Shown: positions 51,946 through 60,928, numbered from the stretch's first letter. The stretch: 64,000 nt of DNA from Ruminococcus sp. (GCA_013911065.1 JACERV010000020.1:31025-95024); one strand, 5' to 3'. Notes: a model not told the origin generated them from the sequence alone. Numbers and translations: made by a program.

Positions 51946-53067
51946 CTACAAAATTGACTGCAATAATTCATGTACAGTATCTTTATTCATTACAGCCGGT
52001 GTAAGCTGTATTATTGCTGCTCCAAGGCCAACCTCAGTAATATGATCCAGAGCATTTTCTTTCACCCCAAGTTGACTCAGCCTTACCGGCATATCCATAC
52101 TCTTCATCAGTTCCTCAACCCTCACCGACAATTCTTCTACCGAGGCACACCCCAGATAAGCCGCCAGGGTTTCCATTTTCTCCCTGGCCTGCTCTACACT
52201 AATTTTAATAAATGCAGGAAGAGTAATGGAGCATGCTATCCCATGGCTTGCACCATATTCTGTTGTAAGAGGAAAACTAATCGCATGGATTCCCGTAGTC
52301 CTCGTCTGGCTGAATGCAATACCGGCAATCAGACTTGCCATAACCATTGCCCCGCGCGCCTCTTTATTGTCAGGTTCCTCATACGCGGTTTTAATATTTT
52401 CTAAAATCAGCTTCATGGCCCCCATACCCAGCATATCGCAGATTGGCTGGCTGTCTTTATTCCAATATGCCTCAATCGCATGACAGAAAGCATCCATTCC
52501 GGTGGAAGCTGTAATTGCCGGCGGCAGTGTATAGGTCAGCTCCGGGTCAATCACGGCTACATCAGCCCAGAACAAATCATTTACCATAGGCATCTTAATC
52601 CCAGCTTTCCGGTTTGTGAACACGCCTACATTGGTCACTTCACTTCCCGTTCCGGCAGTTGTGGGAATACAAATGAGGGAGGTATTTCTTTCTTTAAGCA
52701 CTCTGGTTCCACCAGAATAATAGTCATAAATACTTCCTTCATTTTCTACCAGGCAGGACACAATCTTGCTCACATCCATGGCACTTCCGCCCCCAAGGCC
52801 AATGACACAGTCTGCTTTGATTTCCCGGGCCTGGACCGCTGCCTTATCCACACTCTCGCAGGAAGGATTTGGCTCTACTTCACTGAAATAAGCAACCTTT
52901 TTCCCTTCCATAGCAGCACCTATCTGCTCTGCCAGTCCGTTCTTGTATAAAAACGGATCCGAAACAATCAGTACATTATTCCCTTTTATAAATGACGCAA
53001 CTTCTTTGGCCGCACCCGCATGAAAGCAAATCTGTGTCGGCATACAATATTTAAAACTCTGGTTCAT
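51946..53067 (-). CDS. Iron-containing alcohol dehydrogenase
   Basis: A 373-residue group III metal-dependent dehydrogenase. NAD-binding [12 protein letters not shown] and metal-ligand segments [15 protein letters not shown] and [15 protein letters not shown] are intact. It reduces a short aldehyde or oxidises an alcohol. Sulfoacetaldehyde reductases (SqwF, SarD, TauF) are in this family, as are lactaldehyde and propanediol reductases. Encoded directly ahead of the split transketolase, it should handle the two-carbon or deoxy aldehyde left after ketol transfer. Confidence 0.9.
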   Translation of the reverse strand: MNQSFKYCMPTQICFHAGAAKEVASFIKGNNVLIVSDPFLYKNGLAEQIGAAMEGKKVAYFSEVEPNPSCESVDKAAVQAREIKADCVIGLGGGSAMDVSKIVSCLVENEGSIYDYYSGGTRVLKERNTSLICIPTTAGTGSEVTNVGVFTNRKAGIKMPMVNDLFWADVAVIDPELTYTLPPAITASTGMDAFCHAIEAYWNKDSQPICDMLGMGAMKLILENIKTAYEEPDNKEARGAMVMASLIAGIAFSQTRTTGIHAISFPLTTEYGASHGIACSITLPAFIKISVEQAREKMETLAAYLGCASVEELSVRVEELMKSMDMPVRLSQLGVKENALDHITEVGLGAAIIQLTPAVMNKDTVHELLQSIL

Positions 53068-53092
53068 ATCTGCTCACTCCTTCTTCTAATAT

Positions 53093-54856
53093 TTATTTTT
53101 CAAACTTCATAACCCCGTCAATTTCGATAAAAATAACTCCCAGTGCATGAGCACCGGCATCCGGATAGCCAATACTTCTCTCTCCAACCGTACCCGCACG
53201 TCCCATACGGGCTACAATCTGCTCCGTTTTTTTCGCACCTTCTACGGCTGCTTTCGCCCCTGCTTTAAAAATATCCTGTAAGGACTGACCTTTTTCCGCA
53301 CAATCTAACCATGCATCTGCACAGGGCACCAGCGCATCAATCAATGTCTTATCCCCCACTACTGCACCGCGTCCAAAGGAGCGTTCTCCAGTCTTCTGTA
53401 TCCCCTCTACGGCTGCCTGCAGCATCTCTGCAAATTCTTTAGCCGTAAGCACTTTTTTTCCCTGAGCATATTTTCCTGCTGCCCTAAATGCCGAACCCCA
53501 GATTGGACCGGATGCACCACCGCAATATTCCATAACAACCATAGAACACTCCAACAGGAAACTGCCGATGTCCTTTAAGTTCTTTTTCTGAATTTCATTC
53601 CATTCCCGCTTTAACTGCTTGAATCCCTTTGCCACACTCATACCAAAATCACCGTCCCCTGCATGGGAATCAAGTTCACAGAAGGGTACTTCATTTCGGA
53701 TAATGCATTCACTCATCTGGTCCACAATGTAAACCAAATTATCCAGTGTAACTGTTTCTCCTTTTATTACCGCAAAAGCTTCATCCGTCTGGACTTCATA
53801 AGAAACATCCTTTGCTTCTTCACTGTCACCGACTGCATCAATATACTCCATTTCTTCCACAGGTCCATCTACATGGAATGCAGGTGTCTGGCAGGGAGCA
53901 GATAACAGCTTCCCCAGTTGTTCATCCAGCTTCAAAATAGATACAGAGGCTCCTGCCATATCAATGCTGGTCATATAATTTCCAACAAATACTCTCGCCA
54001 CCCTTAGCTTCTTCTCATGCAGTTCCCTGCAAACAGAATGATTCATCAAATATAATTCCTGCATGGGACTTCCGCCAAAACCATTAATCATCACGGCTAC
54101 AGAGTCTCCTTCTTCAGCTTTCATATCTTCCAAAAGCCCTTCTATCATCCGTTTTGCCAGTTCGTCTGCTGTCTGAGTCGATTCTCTCTGGATTCCCGGT
54201 TCTCCATGAATTCCTACGCCATATTCCATCTCATCTTCGCCAATGTCAAAGGTTGGCGTTCCTTTTGCAGGTACAGTACAGGAGGTCAGGGCAAACCCGA
54301 TACTGCGTACATTGGAAATGACCTTCTCTGCAATCTCCTTCACCTGTGCAAGCTCCATGCCTGCCTCAGCCGCAGCCCCCGCAATTTTATGTACCATGAC
54401 TGTTCCTGCCACACCTCTTCTTCCAACAGTATAGAGACTGTCTTTCACGGCAATATCATCATCCACCCGGACATAATCAACCTTAATTCCATCCTCTTCT
54501 GCCAAATATGCCGCATTCTTAAAGTTCATCATATCTCCACTGTAGTTCTTGATAATCAGCAGAGTCCCTTTATCACTTGCCGTCTCCTTGATCGCCTGAT
54601 ATACTTGAATCTGAGACGGGGACGCAAATACATCTCCACAAACAGCCGCATCCAGCATTCCTCTTCCCACAAATCCTGCATGGGCAGGCTCATGACCACA
54701 TCCGCCGCCGCTAATCAAGGTAACCTTATTTCTGTTAATTTCTTTTTTCTTTATAACTTTATATTTTGCCAAAAATTCTAATTCCGGATGCGCCATAGCA
54801 ATTCCGCTGCACATCTCAATTACCACTGTTTCCGGTTTATTAATTATCTTTTTCAT
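53093..54856 (-). CDS. dhaKL: ATP-dependent dihydroxyacetone kinase, DhaK-DhaL fusion
   Basis: A 587-residue single-chain kinase. The DhaK half (1-330) has GGGCGHEPAHAGFVGRGMLD, NYSGDMMNF, and the histidine that binds dihydroxyacetone covalently in YGVGIHGEPGIQRES. The DhaL half (about 370-585) has the ADP-site aspartates in DSHAGDGDFGMSVAKG and GGASGPIWGSAFRAAGK. Fused forms use ATP rather than the PEP phosphotransferase chain. The product, dihydroxyacetone phosphate, enters glycolysis. It overlaps the glycerol-dehydrogenase-like gene by 4 bases. Confidence 0.93.
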   Translation of the reverse strand: MKKIINKPETVVIEMCSGIAMAHPELEFLAKYKVIKKKEINRNKVTLISGGGCGHEPAHAGFVGRGMLDAAVCGDVFASPSQIQVYQAIKETASDKGTLLIIKNYSGDMMNFKNAAYLAEEDGIKVDYVRVDDDIAVKDSLYTVGRRGVAGTVMVHKIAGAAAEAGMELAQVKEIAEKVISNVRSIGFALTSCTVPAKGTPTFDIGEDEMEYGVGIHGEPGIQRESTQTADELAKRMIEGLLEDMKAEEGDSVAVMINGFGGSPMQELYLMNHSVCRELHEKKLRVARVFVGNYMTSIDMAGASVSILKLDEQLGKLLSAPCQTPAFHVDGPVEEMEYIDAVGDSEEAKDVSYEVQTDEAFAVIKGETVTLDNLVYIVDQMSECIIRNEVPFCELDSHAGDGDFGMSVAKGFKQLKREWNEIQKKNLKDIGSFLLECSMVVMEYCGGASGPIWGSAFRAAGKYAQGKKVLTAKEFAEMLQAAVEGIQKTGERSFGRGAVVGDKTLIDALVPCADAWLDCAEKGQSLQDIFKAGAKAAVEGAKKTEQIVARMGRAGTVGERSIGYPDAGAHALGVIFIEIDGVMKFEK

Positions 54857-55995
54857 TCCTTTTCACCTCTCGCCCGCTTATAGTCTGCTCCAAGTTTATC
54901 TGCAGCAATAATTGCAGCAGCAACATCTGCGGGACTCACAGGGAAAGGCATTGCATGAATAGATTCCTCCGGGATGCAAGACTTTTCTGCCACTGCCTGC
55001 AGTTCTTCATCGGAAATGCTGTCCACACCAATGTCTGCCAGACACACTGGAAGCCCAATATCCAGACAGAAGTCCAGCACCGTATTCAGTTCCTCTTCCG
55101 CAGCATTTTCCAGAACCAGCTGTACAATCGTTCCAAAGGCAACCTTCTCTCCATGAAAGTATTTATGTGTACCTTCCAGAATGGTCAGTCCGTCATGAAC
55201 TGCGTGAGCGCCGCCTAAGCCTGCACTCTCAAACCCAAGGCCGGAGAGAAGAATATTCGCTTCAATAATATTTTCCAGAGACTTCGTCACCTGCTTACAT
55301 TCACTGGCTGTTTTTGCCTTTCTTCCATCGGCCAGCAAAGTCTGATAGCACAACTTAGCCAGTGCCAACGCAGTATTAGTTCCCACTGCCGGCGGGCATA
55401 CCCCTTCTCTCACACCGCAGGGAAGACCTGCATTTACTTTGCTATAGGAGGCCGCAGTAGCCCTTGCCTCGAAATATGTAGATAAAGCATCTCCCATACC
55501 TGAAACCAGGAACCGGGTCGGCGCTTTTGCGATTACAGTAGTATCAATCAGAATCACACTGGGACTCTGCTTAAAATACGCATAATCATCAAATGCACCT
55601 TCCGGTGTGTACAGTACTGCGGAATGGCTGGTCGGTGCATCCGTAGCCGCTATTGTAGGGACAATAATCAGCGCATCTCCCTGTGCTACACATTTTGCAG
55701 TATCAATTGCCTTTCCTCCGCCCAGGCCAATTGTACAACTGCATTGTTTTTCCTTTGACAGTTCCTGAAGTCTGGCAACTTCCTGCCTGGAGCATTCTCC
55801 CTGGAATCCGCTTTCCACAAATGTTACTTGAAATTTCTCCGCTGTGGCATCCAGCTTTTCCTTCACCCGCATTACATCATCCGGATGTGCAATCAATAAT
55901 GCAGATTTTCCAAATGTCTGGATGAAATACCCTAAATTCAAAATTTCATCTTCCCCCTGAACATATTTTGTCGGACAAATAAACGCCTTACGCAT
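54853..55995 (-). CDS. Glycerol dehydrogenase-family protein
   Basis: About 380 residues, GldA-type iron/zinc dehydrogenase. NAD-binding TIGLGGGKAIDTAK, AATDAPTSHSAVLYTPEG, and the metal ligands in GMGDALSTYFEARA, AVHDGLTIL and FHGEKVAFGTIVQL are intact. The family interconverts glycerol and dihydroxyacetone. It is translationally coupled to the dihydroxyacetone kinase gene. I chose the ATG at 55995, 9 bases after GGAGG. It may balance redox by reducing dihydroxyacetone, or act on a related hydroxyketone. Confidence 0.88.
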   Translation of the reverse strand: MRKAFICPTKYVQGEDEILNLGYFIQTFGKSALLIAHPDDVMRVKEKLDATAEKFQVTFVESGFQGECSRQEVARLQELSKEKQCSCTIGLGGGKAIDTAKCVAQGDALIIVPTIAATDAPTSHSAVLYTPEGAFDDYAYFKQSPSVILIDTTVIAKAPTRFLVSGMGDALSTYFEARATAASYSKVNAGLPCGVREGVCPPAVGTNTALALAKLCYQTLLADGRKAKTASECKQVTKSLENIIEANILLSGLGFESAGLGGAHAVHDGLTILEGTHKYFHGEKVAFGTIVQLVLENAAEEELNTVLDFCLDIGLPVCLADIGVDSISDEELQAVAEKSCIPEESIHAMPFPVSPADVAAAIIAADKLGADYKRARGEKE

Positions 55996-56087
55996 ACCCA
56001 AAATCCTCCTTTTTATTATTTATTTTTTATTAAATTACCATCTGTTTTCAACGCCTTGAGGATAACTCCTCAAATTCTGAACGCTAA

Positions 56088-57431
56088 TTAATATAAAGCC
56101 ACTTCAATATTCATCATCCGTGCCAGTACAGAAAGTTCTTCCCGTACATCACCATAAATCACCACAAAATGCGGCTCCCATCCAGCATCTATCGACTGGT
56201 TCACAACCTCCAGCGCTGATTGTTCCGTCTGTACGACGATAGAGGTACCAGTAAACTGTTTCGGTTTATCTAATGCCTCACCCCCGGCCAGGAAGAAACG
56301 GAATCCTCCGTCTGCTTTTTTGCCAATCCGGAATATGGTAACCTGCTCCATAGCCTTGCACCCAAAATCCATAGCGGGTCCAATCTTGCGGTTGGGATGA
56401 ACACCAACCTGAGCACCTTCCGGCTGCCTTGCCAGTGAACATGCTGCTGTTCCGCAATGCCAATAGGTTATGGTGTTCTCTTTCTCATCAAGAGATACCG
56501 GGTCTCCAAAAAATACCGGGGAACCCGTAAGCTGCATTCCCATATACATGGAAAGTGCTCCATAGGAATCTGCCTCACAGCTTGCCGCCACGCCCATATC
56601 ATTCAACATAGCCAGCACAGTACATACAGGGGTCCCATATGCAGTAAAAAAATCCGGCCAGCATCTGGAAGATAATGCCCCGATCTGGTTCTTTGTAACA
56701 TACTCCTTATATGCCCTATACAGCCTGGAATGGTCTATCTGATTCTTTCGAGGCGTTTTTTCAAACTCCACAGTATGAGAAGCAGTCTCCTCAAGATAAT
56801 CATCACAGGACTCTTCTGTGTATGCTTTTGCAACGTCAATCAATTCTCTTGCCTCAATAGATTCCAACGTCACGCCAAATGTCTTCAGCATCTCAATATC
56901 CATCGCTCTTCCAAACCCAAATCCCTGGGGTGTATGTCCTACCGACGCCAATTTCAGGCCTTTTAGCTTTTTCTTCAGTTCTCCCGCTCTGATTACCGCA
57001 GATATCTTGTCTTTTACTCTTTTTTCTTCCGTACTGCCAAAGATATATTCAAAATTGCTATTTCTCATATACATCATGGCATTACCTGCCGAATAAGCGC
57101 CTGTGAGAGAATTCAGGCGGAGCCGCCCTCCGTCAATTACAGGCTCCCTGAGTGTCCATAAAAGCAGCGGAGAATCAAAACGCTTTAAAACCTCACTGAT
57201 ATAAGCTGAATTAGCAAATGTAATATTCTGCACCACCAGCAGATCCGGACTGATTTGGTCCAGATATTCATACAAATCTTCAATCGAAAGCAACATCTTC
57301 TCAGGACATTTCACCTCGCTCATTATGCCCTTCAGCAATTGACAGGACTTTTCAAATTCCGCCTGAGCACTTTCAAGATGGAAGGTGGGAACACCTATCG
57401 GTACATAAGCAACCTCAAACTCACGATTCAT
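56088..57431 (-). CDS. Fucose/arabinose isomerase-like ketol isomerase
   Basis: A 447-residue protein of the FucI/AraA-like fold family. Recognisable blocks are DLLVVQNITFANSAYISEV, SVGHTPQGFGFGRAMDIEML, SSRCWPDFFTAYGTPVCTVL, CEADSYGALSMYMGMQLTGS and YWHCGTAACSLA. It should convert an unphosphorylated aldose to a ketose with a divalent metal. Sulfoquinovose isomerases (SqvD/SftI) are members of this family, as are true L-fucose and D-arabinose isomerases; sequence alone does not decide. It is the first gene of the ten-gene operon, 92 bases before the next, behind promoter 57533-57561. Confidence 0.85.
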   Translation of the reverse strand: MNREFEVAYVPIGVPTFHLESAQAEFEKSCQLLKGIMSEVKCPEKMLLSIEDLYEYLDQISPDLLVVQNITFANSAYISEVLKRFDSPLLLWTLREPVIDGGRLRLNSLTGAYSAGNAMMYMRNSNFEYIFGSTEEKRVKDKISAVIRAGELKKKLKGLKLASVGHTPQGFGFGRAMDIEMLKTFGVTLESIEARELIDVAKAYTEESCDDYLEETASHTVEFEKTPRKNQIDHSRLYRAYKEYVTKNQIGALSSRCWPDFFTAYGTPVCTVLAMLNDMGVAASCEADSYGALSMYMGMQLTGSPVFFGDPVSLDEKENTITYWHCGTAACSLARQPEGAQVGVHPNRKIGPAMDFGCKAMEQVTIFRIGKKADGGFRFFLAGGEALDKPKQFTGTSIVVQTEQSALEVVNQSIDAGWEPHFVVIYGDVREELSVLARMMNIEVALY

Positions 57432-57532
57432 AAATACACCTCATTCCCTTACTTTAATTAACCATCTTAATTATATGGTTAAATAAAAAAGACTTTCTTA
57501 TTTTAAATTATTATTTATTCTAGTATAAATTT

Positions 57533-57561
57533 ATAATAAACCACTATTAATTCAAAGTCAA
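57533..57561 (-). promoter_or_regulatory. Promoter of the ten-gene catabolic operon
   Basis: On the minus strand: TTGACT (57561-57556), 17-base spacer, TATTAT (57538-57533). The leader of about 95 bases is very AT-rich and holds ACTTTAATTA at 57451-57460, a motif also found ahead of the importer operon. Confidence 0.65.
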
Positions 57562-57648
57562 TACTCATTTAATTATTTCTTTTAATCAAATAAGTATTTA
57601 ACATGGTAAAAATACCCCTTATTTTGCGTTTAAGTGTTATCTTTATAT

Positions 57649-57691
57649 GAGCCTTTCATAGCAAAAGGCTCTCTGCCATAGACAGAGAGCC
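57649..57691 (-). terminator. Terminator after the HxlR gene, with alternative fold
   Basis: GGCTCTCTG (57667-57675) pairs with CAGAGAGCC (57683-57691), followed on the minus strand by TTTTGC. The left arm also pairs with GAGCCTTT at 57649-57656 through AAAGGCTC (57664-57671), so two hairpins exclude each other. A related hairpin with the same loop, CCATAGA, lies at 58868-58900. Confidence 0.7.
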
Positions 57692-57723
57692 CCGGAGGGA
57701 TTGTTTCATATATGCAAGTTATG

Positions 57724-58053
57724 TTAGGAATTTCCCATATAGTCTATATACTTTATTCCCCACTCACATATACTATCCAGCACAGGCTGGAACTCTTTTC
57801 CAATACCGCTGAGGCTGTATTCTACTTTTGGTGGAATTTGTGGATATTCCTTGCGTAGAATTAAGCCTTCTGCTTCTAATTGCTTTAGTTGGGCAGATAG
57901 AGTTGCATGTGTCATTTTGGGCATTTTTCTTTGGAGTTCATTAAAGCGGAGCGTTTCTTCACTCAAATAATGCATAATGAGAATTGTCCATTTACCTTGA
58001 ATTAATCTTTGTGCAGTTGAGAAAGGACATATTTTAGATATTGGTTTTTCCAT
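57724..58053 (-). CDS. HxlR-family regulator
   Basis: A 109-residue winged-helix protein: CPFSTAQRLIQGKWTILIMHYL with the family cysteine at position 9 (in part STAQRLIQGKWTILIM), RFNELQRKMPKMTHATLSAQL, and YPQIPPKVEYSLSGIGKE. HxlR proteins usually control a neighbouring reductase or detoxification gene and often sense thiol-reactive compounds through that cysteine. It diverges from the iron-sulfur flavoprotein gene at 58191, across a region with two TAATTGAACT repeats. Confidence 0.9.
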   Translation of the reverse strand: MEKPISKICPFSTAQRLIQGKWTILIMHYLSEETLRFNELQRKMPKMTHATLSAQLKQLEAEGLILRKEYPQIPPKVEYSLSGIGKEFQPVLDSICEWGIKYIDYMGNS

Positions 58054-58106
58054 GATTTTACCTCGGTATGTTTTAGGATACTAAGTTTATTTCATAATCG
58101 TTCTTG

Positions 58107-58137
58107 TAATTGAACTTATGGTATATATAATTGAACT
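58107..58137. promoter_or_regulatory. Two TAATTGAACT direct repeats, candidate HxlR operator
   Basis: TAATTGAACT at 58107-58116 and again at 58128-58137, 21 bases apart (two helical turns), over the TATAAT-like region of the flavoprotein gene. Spacing and position fit a dimer or tetramer regulator. Confidence 0.55.
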
Positions 58138-58190
58138 ATGATGCTTAGGTGAACTATTATATCAGAGATTATTGAAGGGAGCAATGAAAA

Positions 58191-58835
58191 ATGAAAGCAA
58201 TTGCAATAAATGGAAGTCCCCGGAGAGGATGGAACACAGAAAAGCTATTAAAAGAAGCTTTAAGAGGTGCCGAGTCAGTAGGTGCGGAAACCAGGCTGGT
58301 GCAATTATATGATTTGAATTATACAGGTTGCAAAAGTTGTTTTGGATGTAAAAGAAAAGGTGAGGAATTATACTGCTGTATTTTGAAAGACAATTTATCA
58401 CCAGTTTTAGAAGAAATATTTGAAGCAGATGCACTATTATTGGGTTCCCCCATTTATTTTGGTAATATATCAGGTCAAATGGCTAGTTTCATTGAACGGC
58501 TTGGTTTTCCGTTGCTTTCCTATGATGATTATACTAAGCGGCTATTTAATGGAAAAATTAATTCAGCATTATTTTATACAATGAATGTTCCCGAAGAGTT
58601 TTATAAAAGTCATATGGAACAATCTCTGCAAAATCGGGTTGGTATTTTACAACGTCTGGGTGGATTGGTTGAAGTGTATGCTGCTTGTGATACTTATCAG
58701 TTTACTGATTACTCCAAATATCATACAGCAACGTTTGATGAAGGCCACAAAAGAAAAGTCAGGGATGAGCAGTTCCCAAAAGACTTGAAAGCAGCCTATG
58801 AGATAGGCCGCAGACTGATGATAGATAAATTGTAA
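58191..58835 (+). CDS. Iron-sulfur flavoprotein / NADPH-dependent FMN reductase
   Basis: A 214-residue flavodoxin-fold protein: MKAIAINGSPRRGWNTEKLL (phosphate loop), YDLNYTGCKSCFGCKRKG with a compact C-x2-C-x2-C and a following CC, and LLLGSPIYFGNISGQMASFI. The cysteine group is that of the Isf family, which binds a [4Fe-4S] cluster next to FMN and passes single electrons to oxygen, quinone or nitro compounds. It starts after GAAGGGAG. It is the likely target of the divergent HxlR regulator, suggesting a response to electrophile or oxygen stress. Confidence 0.85.
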   Translation: MKAIAINGSPRRGWNTEKLLKEALRGAESVGAETRLVQLYDLNYTGCKSCFGCKRKGEELYCCILKDNLSPVLEEIFEADALLLGSPIYFGNISGQMASFIERLGFPLLSYDDYTKRLFNGKINSALFYTMNVPEEFYKSHMEQSLQNRVGILQRLGGLVEVYAACDTYQFTDYSKYHTATFDEGHKRKVRDEQFPKDLKAAYEIGRRLMIDKL

Positions 58836-58867
58836 CCTCCATAGAAGGGGATTTATTTGTCTACAAT

Positions 58868-58900
58868 GTGAGGCTCTCCGCCATAGACAGGGAGCCTCAC
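58868..58900 (+). terminator. Terminator after the iron-sulfur flavoprotein gene
   Basis: A 9-bp stem GTGAGGCTC / GAGCCTCAC whose loop region contains CCATAGACAG, followed by ACTATTTCCTTTT. The same loop occurs in the hairpin at 57667-57691. Confidence 0.75.
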
Positions 58901-58958
58901 ACTATTTCCTTTTCTTTTTAAAACAGATTACTCACTCTTGAGTTTTCCTTTGTATATC

Positions 58959-59522
58959 TTAAATCTGTCCAACAAGATCCAGGCCTGGCTTCAGAGTCTT
59001 TGCACCTGGTTTCCATCTGGCCGGGCATACCTGATCTCCATGTTCAGCAACAAACTGAGACGCCTGCACCCGTCGAAATAGCTCGTCCGCATTCCTGCCA
59101 ACATTTCCGGCAGTAACTTCATATGCAACAATTTTGCCTTCCGGATTTACAATAAAGCTTCCACGTTCAGCCATGCCATCCGCTTCAATAAATACATCAA
59201 ATTCTTTTGCCAATGCTCCTGTAGGATCCGCAAGCATCGGAAAATGAATCTTCTGAATCGTTTTAGACGCATCATACCATGCTTTGTGTACGAAGTGACT
59301 GTCACAGGACACACTGTAGATTTCACATCCAATCTCTTTGAATTCCTCATATTTATCTGCCAAATCTTCTAACTCTGTCGGGCACACAAAAGTAAAATCC
59401 GCCGGGTAAAAGAAAAATACACCCCATTTTCCAAGCACATCCTCTTTTGTAACTGTCCTAAACTCCTTTTCCGCATATGCCTGTACAGAAAAATCGTTAA
59501 TTTCTTTATTAATAAGTGACAT
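58959..59522 (-). CDS. ahpC: Peroxiredoxin AhpC
   Basis: A 187-residue typical 2-Cys peroxiredoxin. The peroxidatic cysteine is in PADFTFVCPTELEDLAD, the resolving cysteine in HGDQVCPARWKPG near the C-terminus, and GSFIVNPEGKIVAYEV is conserved. It reduces hydrogen peroxide and alkyl peroxides. AhpF is not next to it, so another reductase must serve it. It starts after CAGGAGGTG. The promoter lies at 59572-59600, with a PerR-like TTATTATTATTAAA just upstream of the -35 (59604-59617). Confidence 0.95.
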   Translation of the reverse strand: MSLINKEINDFSVQAYAEKEFRTVTKEDVLGKWGVFFFYPADFTFVCPTELEDLADKYEEFKEIGCEIYSVSCDSHFVHKAWYDASKTIQKIHFPMLADPTGALAKEFDVFIEADGMAERGSFIVNPEGKIVAYEVTAGNVGRNADELFRRVQASQFVAEHGDQVCPARWKPGAKTLKPGLDLVGQI

Positions 59523-59571
59523 TATAACACCTCCTGTTCTTTTAGTTAGCCATATCTAACTTTCTTTTTAA

Positions 59572-59600
59572 AGTATACCAGCATCTGCAAAGCATGTCAA
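59572..59600 (-). promoter_or_regulatory. ahpC promoter
   Basis: On the minus strand: TTGACA (59600-59595), 17-base spacer, TATACT (59577-59572). Upstream lies TTATTATTATTAAA (59617-59604), partly matching the PerR box TTATAATNATTATAA; this match is weak. A GTTAG/CTAAC dyad (59545-59560) lies in the leader. Confidence 0.75.
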
Positions 59601-59664
59601 TATTTAATAATAATAACTTTTATCATTTTATGCGGTTAATAAATTGAAATCCTATCAGAACATT

Positions 59665-60117
59665 TTATTGTATGTCAAACTCAGCCGCTGCGACCACATT
59701 GCCACTGTCCGAGAAAAATGTTTTGACGATTCGATAATGTCCCAGGTTCAGATTCTCGTAATAGAATTTTAGTGCAAACTCCTTTCTATCGCTCCCGCCC
59801 GGCGGCAGTATATAGGCGATATCTATCCACGCAGCATCCTCCTTGGCAGGCACAACGTACCAGTTTCCCTTTCTCATGATTTCCAGATGCGGCTCTTCAC
59901 CGAACACGACCTCGGTATCCCTATTATTGATATACTCAATCATCACCGAATCTGTTTCTGTGGTTACTTTTTTATTCGTAATGCGCATTACAATGCCCTC
60001 ATCTTTCAGCTCGCCATATTCAGAAAGAGAAAGGTTGTCGATATCGAGGGTCTGCGCACAGGCCGCCATGGTCAGCATAAAAAACATTATGACAATAATT
60101 TCTATAATTCTTTTCAT
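59665..60117 (-). CDS. Lipoprotein with immunoglobulin-like domain
   Basis: A 150-residue secreted protein. The signal peptide ends with the lipobox MAAC (Cys20). The mature part is a beta-rich domain: GIVMRITNKKVTTETDSVMI, EPHLEIMRKGNWYVVP, AYILPPGGSDRKEFALKFYY and GHYRIVKTFF. This layout matches the immunoglobulin-like domain seen in many clostridial lipoproteins (PPGxS, GxYRI). No function is known. It stands alone on the minus strand. Confidence 0.7.
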   Translation of the reverse strand: MKRIIEIIVIMFFMLTMAACAQTLDIDNLSLSEYGELKDEGIVMRITNKKVTTETDSVMIEYINNRDTEVVFGEEPHLEIMRKGNWYVVPAKEDAAWIDIAYILPPGGSDRKEFALKFYYENLNLGHYRIVKTFFSDSGNVVAAAEFDIQ

Positions 60118-60312
60118 TTTTTGCTCCTTTATTTTTTCTTTTTATATTTGGCAGATTCCAAGCAATATTGTTATTCTTCATTATCATATTTCTTTTCAAG
60201 TGCGTTTATTCTTTTCTGTTCTTAGGCATGAAAATGGAGCTGTTGCCCCGGTAGATTTATCTACCTTTTGCAATAGCCCCTTTCTCTTTAAGTGTTAGAC
60301 CACATATTCTGA

Positions 60313-60855
60313 TTATCTGCAATAGTTCACGTTTTTCGATTGAGATTTCGGCGCTTCAAAAGCATTGCCATCTGCATAGCCAACAATGGCACAACAAACT
60401 GGAGTGAAATCTTCAGGAATGCCAATCTCCTTGCGAAGTTCGGGGGAAGATTCTATTCCCAGCAGAGGCGTCACTACATAGCAGGAACCAAGCTCAAGCT
60501 CTGTAGCGGCAATGCTAAGGCTGGTTGCCGCACAGGAAGCAGTTGCTTCGCGATAGGGAGCACCTTCCGGCATGGAAAATACAAATAAAACAGGAGCGCT
60601 ATACAATGGCTGATAACCGTCAAGGGACGCCCGGCTTACCATAAAGTCGTTGCCGGAATTTTTCATGCCTTCCAGCGCCAAATCATTAATGGATTTCAAG
60701 ACTTCTTGATTTTCCACAACAGAAATATGCAGCACGCCAGCTTTGGGTGCATTATTTGCCGCAATGAGTAATTGCTCGATTTTATCTTCTTCTACAGGCT
60801 TTTGCTGATAGCTGCGCGTGCTTTTTCTGGCACCGATTGCTTCTAATGTGTTCAT
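60313..60855 (-). CDS. Nitroreductase-family protein
   Basis: About 180 residues, FMN-binding nitroreductase fold: MNTLEAIGARKSTRSYQQKP, LLIAANNAPKAGVLHISVVE, ASCAATSLSIAATELELGSC, GIPEDFTPVCCAIVGYAD. It reduces nitro compounds, quinones or similar with NAD(P)H. I chose the ATG at 60855, 8 bases after AAAGGTGG. It diverges from an HxlR regulator gene, the usual control arrangement for these reductases. Confidence 0.88.
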   Translation of the reverse strand: MNTLEAIGARKSTRSYQQKPVEEDKIEQLLIAANNAPKAGVLHISVVENQEVLKSINDLALEGMKNSGNDFMVSRASLDGYQPLYSAPVLFVFSMPEGAPYREATASCAATSLSIAATELELGSCYVVTPLLGIESSPELRKEIGIPEDFTPVCCAIVGYADGNAFEAPKSQSKNVNYCR

Positions 60856-60883
60856 ATAAAATACCACCTTTACTTTTTTATTT

Positions 60884-60928
60884 GTACTGGTTACAATTAT
60901 ATTTTAACAATTATATAAAGACAAGTAC
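60884..60928. promoter_or_regulatory. Candidate HxlR operator with GTACT / AGTAC arms
   Basis: GTACT (60884-60888) and AGTAC (60924-60928) form an inverted pair across the divergent region. CAATTATAT occurs twice between them. This placement fits an HxlR regulator acting on the nitroreductase promoter and its own. The arms are short, so this is tentative. Confidence 0.4.

Noticed and set aside
54206..54781. 191-codon plus-strand frame over the DhaKL gene
   Set aside because: Antisense shadow; composition follows the codon pattern of the real gene.
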